Source of the DNA: Gordonia mangrovi
GTDB taxonomy: Bacteria > Actinomycetota > Actinomycetes > Mycobacteriales > Mycobacteriaceae
DNA: 64,000 nt
Direction: 5' to 3'
Assembly (NCBI RefSeq): GCF_024734075.1
Contig: NZ_CP102850.1
Coordinates: 2,666,001 to 2,730,000, forward strand
Part shown: one piece after another, positions 61,615 through 64,000 of the stretch
Numbering within the stretch: the stretch's first letter is position 1
Layout: every line of letters begins with the position of its first letter
The notes under the pieces: generated by a model
Seen by the model: the letters and a program-made list of their open reading frames with translations, nothing else
Database searches by the model: none
Told to the model about the DNA's origin: nothing
Program-made: the position numbers and the translations under genes

Positions 61615-62402
61615 CGGCCGACCTCCGCGTCGGTTCGGGTGGGGTGGTCGCGGCGTTCGGTGACGTCGACACCGAAGGCCAGGGCCAGGTTTTCCGGTCG
61701 CAAGGCCTCCTCCGGGGTGCCGTGCACCAGGACGCGCTGCATCAACAGGACCGCTTCGTCGGCGAAGGAGGGGAGGGTGGACAGGTCGTGGGTGGAGATC
61801 AACACGGTGCGACCGGCGGCGGCGAGGTCGGTCAGCAGGTCGATGATGGTTGCTTCCGAACGTTTGTCGACCCCGGCGAACGGTTCGTCGAGCAGCAGGA
61901 TCTCCGCGCCCTGGGCGATGCCGCGGGCGACGAATGCTCGTTTGCGTTGGCCACCGGACAGGCGCCCGATCTGTCGGTCGGCCAGCTCGGTGAGACCGAC
62001 CTGTGCGAGTGCGTCGTCAACCGCCGAATTGTCACGAGCGGTGATGCGGCGGAACAGGTTCTGCCGCCCGTAGCGACCGGTCATCGCCACCTCGCGGACC
62101 GAGATGGGGAACTGCCAGTCGACGTCCTCGGCCTGCGGGACGTAGGAGAGGAGACCGCGCGAGCGGGCATGGGCGGTGTCGTGACCGGCGATCGTCACCC
62201 GCCCGGCGGTGGGCCGTACTAACCCCATGATCGACTTGAACAGGGTGGATTTGCCCGATCCATTCATGCCGATCAGTCCGCAGATGCGGCCGGGCCGGAT
62301 CGTCATGGACACGTCGTCGAGGGCTGTCACCGGTCCGTATCGGACCGTCAGGCCGGACACGTCGAGTGCGGGAACCTGGTGGGGGGTATCAGGGTTCGAC
62401 AT
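61611..62402 (-). CDS. Mn/Zn ABC transporter ATPase
   Basis: A 263-residue ABC ATPase. Walker A GMNGSGKSTLFK is near residue 45, signature LSGGQRKRAFVARG near 148, Walker B ILLLDEPFAGVD near 168, and STHDL after it. It overlaps both the upstream binding-protein gene (14 bases) and the permease gene (4 bases). Confidence 0.95.
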   Translation of the reverse strand: MSNPDTPHQVPALDVSGLTVRYGPVTALDDVSMTIRPGRICGLIGMNGSGKSTLFKSIMGLVRPTAGRVTIAGHDTAHARSRGLLSYVPQAEDVDWQFPISVREVAMTGRYGRQNLFRRITARDNSAVDDALAQVGLTELADRQIGRLSGGQRKRAFVARGIAQGAEILLLDEPFAGVDKRSEATIIDLLTDLAAAGRTVLISTHDLSTLPSFADEAVLLMQRVLVHGTPEEALRPENLALAFGVDVTERRDHPTRTDAEVGR

Positions 62403-63333
62403 GGTCGGCGTCCTTCCCGGTGAGTCCGGCGACGATGGTGGAGATGTCGTGGCGAAGCAGGTCGAGGTAGGTGGGTACCGGCCCGTCGGCCTCGGACAGG
62501 GAGTCGACGTACAGGGTCCCGCCGTAGCGTGCGCCGGTGTCGCCCTGCACCTGCCGCATCGGGGCGTCGTTGACGGTGGATTCGCAGAACACCGCCGGAA
62601 CCGCGCGGTCGCGGACGAAATCGACCGTTCGGCGCATCTGCTGGGGTGTGGCCTCCTGTTCGGAGTTCACCGGCCAGATGTAGTGCTCGGTCAGCCCGGT
62701 GTCGCGGGCGAGATAGCTGAACGCACCTTCGCAGGACACCAGCGCGCGCTCATTGGCGGGCAGGGTGGCGACCGCATCGATCAGCCGCTGCTGCTCGGCG
62801 TCGAGTTGCCGCCCGTACTGCACTGCGTTGCGGCGGTAGTCGTCGGCATGGTCGGGATCGACCCGCGCGAGGCCGGCGGCGATGTTGTCGGCGTAGACCT
62901 TCGCCGCGATCGGGGACATCCAGGCATGCGGATTGGGTCGGTCGACATCGGAAGCGGTGGCGCCCGGGATGTCGCTGATGTGCATCGGGTCGATGCCGTC
63001 GCTGGCGACGATGCGCGGAACGTCGATGTCGGTGAGGAAACGTTCGAACCAGTCGTCGAGGTGCAGACCGTTGACCACCACCAGCGAGGCGTCCATCGCC
63101 TTGTGCAGGTCGCCCGGGGTGGGTTCGTATCCGTGGATCTCCGCGCCGAACTTGGTCAACGACACGGCCTCGGCGTGCGGCCCGGCGACATTGCCGGCGA
63201 TGTCGGCGAGCACGGTGAAGGTCGTCAGCACCTTCGGGCGATCACGGTCCACACCCGCGGTGCTGCACGCCCCCAAGGTGGCGGCAAGCAGGACGACGGC
63301 AGTGATGAGCGCGCCGCGTCGGACCGGTGACAT
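62389..63333 (-). CDS. Mn/Zn-binding lipoprotein (PsaA/MntA family)
   Basis: A 314-residue cluster A-I metal-binding lipoprotein. The lipobox LGAC has Cys near 23. Four metal ligands are in the expected places: His in EIHGYEPTPGD, His in NPHAWMSP, Glu in SCEGAFSY and Asp in YVDSLSEAD, the His-His-Glu-Asp set of PsaA. A long His-rich loop, common in zinc-specific ZnuA proteins, is absent, which favours manganese or iron. First gene of the three-gene transporter operon. Confidence 0.93.
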   Translation of the reverse strand: MSPVRRGALITAVVLLAATLGACSTAGVDRDRPKVLTTFTVLADIAGNVAGPHAEAVSLTKFGAEIHGYEPTPGDLHKAMDASLVVVNGLHLDDWFERFLTDIDVPRIVASDGIDPMHISDIPGATASDVDRPNPHAWMSPIAAKVYADNIAAGLARVDPDHADDYRRNAVQYGRQLDAEQQRLIDAVATLPANERALVSCEGAFSYLARDTGLTEHYIWPVNSEQEATPQQMRRTVDFVRDRAVPAVFCESTVNDAPMRQVQGDTGARYGGTLYVDSLSEADGPVPTYLDLLRHDISTIVAGLTGKDADHVEP

Positions 63334-63359
63334 GCGCTCACGATAGTTTCGGGTAACCG

Positions 63360-63371
63360 AACTTGCAAGTT
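63360..63371. promoter_or_regulatory. Perfect palindrome over the metal-transporter promoter
   Basis: AACTTGCAAGTT, 27 bases upstream of the binding-protein start on the minus strand. Its inner TTGCAA could serve as the -35, with ACTATC about 15 bases downstream as a -10. It would thus be an efficient operator, plausibly for the adjacent ArsR-type regulator or for a MntR/Zur protein elsewhere. Confidence 0.55.
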
Positions 63372-63417
63372 AGATGATCCTGATATGTTCCGCCGGGAAG
63401 CCGGGCGGTAGGCCGGC

Positions 63418-63783
63418 TCACGAATGCGTGGGCTCGCCGGTCACCTGATGATCGGCAAAGTTGAGGGCCTCGGCGATCAGCCGACGCAGATGGCCGTCGC
63501 GGATTCGGTAGATGACGCGGCGGCCTTCCTTGCGCGTGTCCACCAGCCCGGTGAATCGCAGTTTCGCCAGGTGCTGGCTGACCGCCGTCCGCGACGCACC
63601 GGTCGCCTCGGTCAATGAACTGACGTCGGCCTCGCCGTCGGCGAGCAGGGACACGAGATGTAGTCGGGTGGGTTCGGCGAGCATGGCGAACACCGAGGTC
63701 GCCGCGGCGAGGAGAGCGGGGTCGGGCTCGACGGGGTGGTGCAGGCTGCGGGTGTCGCGTGACATCGCCGTCTCGTCGGTCAT
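63418..63783 (-). CDS. ArsR/SmtB family metal-responsive regulator
   Basis: A 121-residue winged-helix regulator. The recognition helix is in SSLTEATGASRTAVSQHLAKLRFTGLV (about 60-86), followed by the wing RKEGRRVIYRI. The C-terminal helix has D-G-H and a later His (DGHLRRLIAEALNFADH), so part of the alpha-5 metal site of SmtB/CzrA is kept, but the usual histidine 11 residues after the first is Phe. ATG 63783 has a strong AGGAGG site, so I prefer it over the more upstream frame. It ends 84 bases before the metal transporter operon on the same strand. Confidence 0.9.
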   Translation of the reverse strand: MTDETAMSRDTRSLHHPVEPDPALLAAATSVFAMLAEPTRLHLVSLLADGEADVSSLTEATGASRTAVSQHLAKLRFTGLVDTRKEGRRVIYRIRDGHLRRLIAEALNFADHQVTGEPTHS

Positions 63784-63824
63784 CGGCCGGAACCTCCTCG
63801 CGAGATCGGCGCCGCTCGAGGATC

Positions 63825-64000
63825 TCAGCCGCTCAGCGCCTCGGTTGTCATCGTAGGCGACCGGTGCGCGCGAATCCGCTCGGCGGACGCCGTCCAGGTG
63901 CGCCGGGCGAGAACGCCGGCACCCGCCGCCATCGAAGCCATGAGCAGCGGCATCGCCCACGGACCGACGAGTCCAGGTCCCCAGCCCGCCACCGGATAGG
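63825..64000 (-). CDS. C-terminal fragment of a membrane protein at right edge
   Basis: An open minus-strand frame of 57 codons runs in from the right edge to TGA at 63825. It contains one hydrophobic stretch (GPWAMPLLMASMAAGAGVLA) followed by a basic, soluble tail. It may be the end of a small membrane protein transcribed with the ArsR gene (41 bases away). Start and identity lie outside the window. Confidence 0.4.
   Translation of the reverse strand, partial: YPVAGWGPGLVGPWAMPLLMASMAAGAGVLARRTWTASAERIRAHRSPTMTTEALSG

Noticed and set aside
59306..61672. A 788-codon minus-strand frame joining the ABC1 kinase to upstream sequence
   Set aside because: The upstream 322 codons are Arg-rich and antisense-like and overlap the metal permease gene; the kinase begins at ATG 60706 with a normal N-terminus.
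1..64000. tRNA, rRNA, insertion sequences or prophage genes
   Set aside because: No cloverleaf, rRNA-like sequence, transposase, integrase or phage structural gene was recognised on either strand; a covariance-model scan could still reveal a small RNA.

Overview
The window is GC-rich actinobacterial chromosome. A mycolyltransferase of the antigen 85 family, an EthA-like Baeyer-Villiger monooxygenase, a DUF3068 protein, two 13E12/DUF222 HNH proteins, a KstR-type operator and a Cfp29-like encapsulin with its DyP peroxidase point to a mycolic-acid-bearing member of the Mycobacteriales, most likely Gordonia or a close relative. The genus is inferred, not proven. No rRNA, tRNA, CRISPR array, insertion sequence or prophage was seen. 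The density of dehydrogenases, oxygenases and transporters is typical of a catabolically versatile soil actinomycete.

Layout. 1-9218 (minus): an apparent eight-gene operon with a carbohydrate-type ABC importer (lipoprotein, double ATPase, two permeases), an MFS transporter, an SDR, a polysaccharide-deacetylase-like amidohydrolase and a penicillin-acylase-family amidase cut by the left edge. 9219-9681: a control region with two perfect inverted repeats, a possible leaderless 22-codon ORF, a GlnR-type box and a promoter. 9682-14021 (plus): a GlnT/GmaS-like glutamine synthetase followed by three separate glutamate-synthase-like parts (class II amidotransferase, GXGXG domain, FMN domain), the layout of N-methylglutamate synthase. 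The FMN part lacks the [3Fe-4S] cysteines. 14106-22594: a decayed 13E12 protein, a PhaC-like hydrolase, a thiolase-TetR-acyl-CoA dehydrogenase operon, and small regulatory and membrane genes. 22651-30869: a redox-rich stretch with a Rieske oxygenase and partner dehydrogenase, a PPOX protein, a DJ-1/PfpI protein, a sarcosine-oxidase-like flavoenzyme, an EthA-like BVMO and NDH-2.

31329-33948: a large 13E12 protein with an acidic insert, followed by a duplicated intergenic block. 33957-45928: a TauE/SafE permease, a CoA-binding protein, a ClC antiporter, a DUF1697 protein, a 56-residue proline-rich ORF, a secreted DUF4185 protein, tam, rnhA, a 2-hydroxyacid dehydrogenase, a desaturase with a DUF5994 partner, and an SDR behind a KstR-like operator. 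45991-50406: a membrane-anchored coiled-coil protein and a heterodimeric ABC exporter with one degenerate ATP site. 50597-54167: encapsulin, its DyP cargo and an FAD dehydrogenase. 54272-60706: an amidase, the mycolyltransferase, a pseudogene remnant between two hairpins, the DUF3068 protein and an ABC1 kinase-like protein. 60754-64000: a Mn/Zn ABC importer preceded by an ArsR-type regulator, and a gene fragment at the right edge.

The strongest functional stories are the divergent amide-catabolism and gamma-glutamyl-amide loci around 9.2-9.7 kb, the encapsulated peroxidase, and the metal importer with an adjacent ArsR regulator and a palindrome over its promoter. REP-like palindromes built around TCTCGA(T/C)ACG recur between genes at 33.6, 33.9, 45.3, 50.5 and 54.2 kb.
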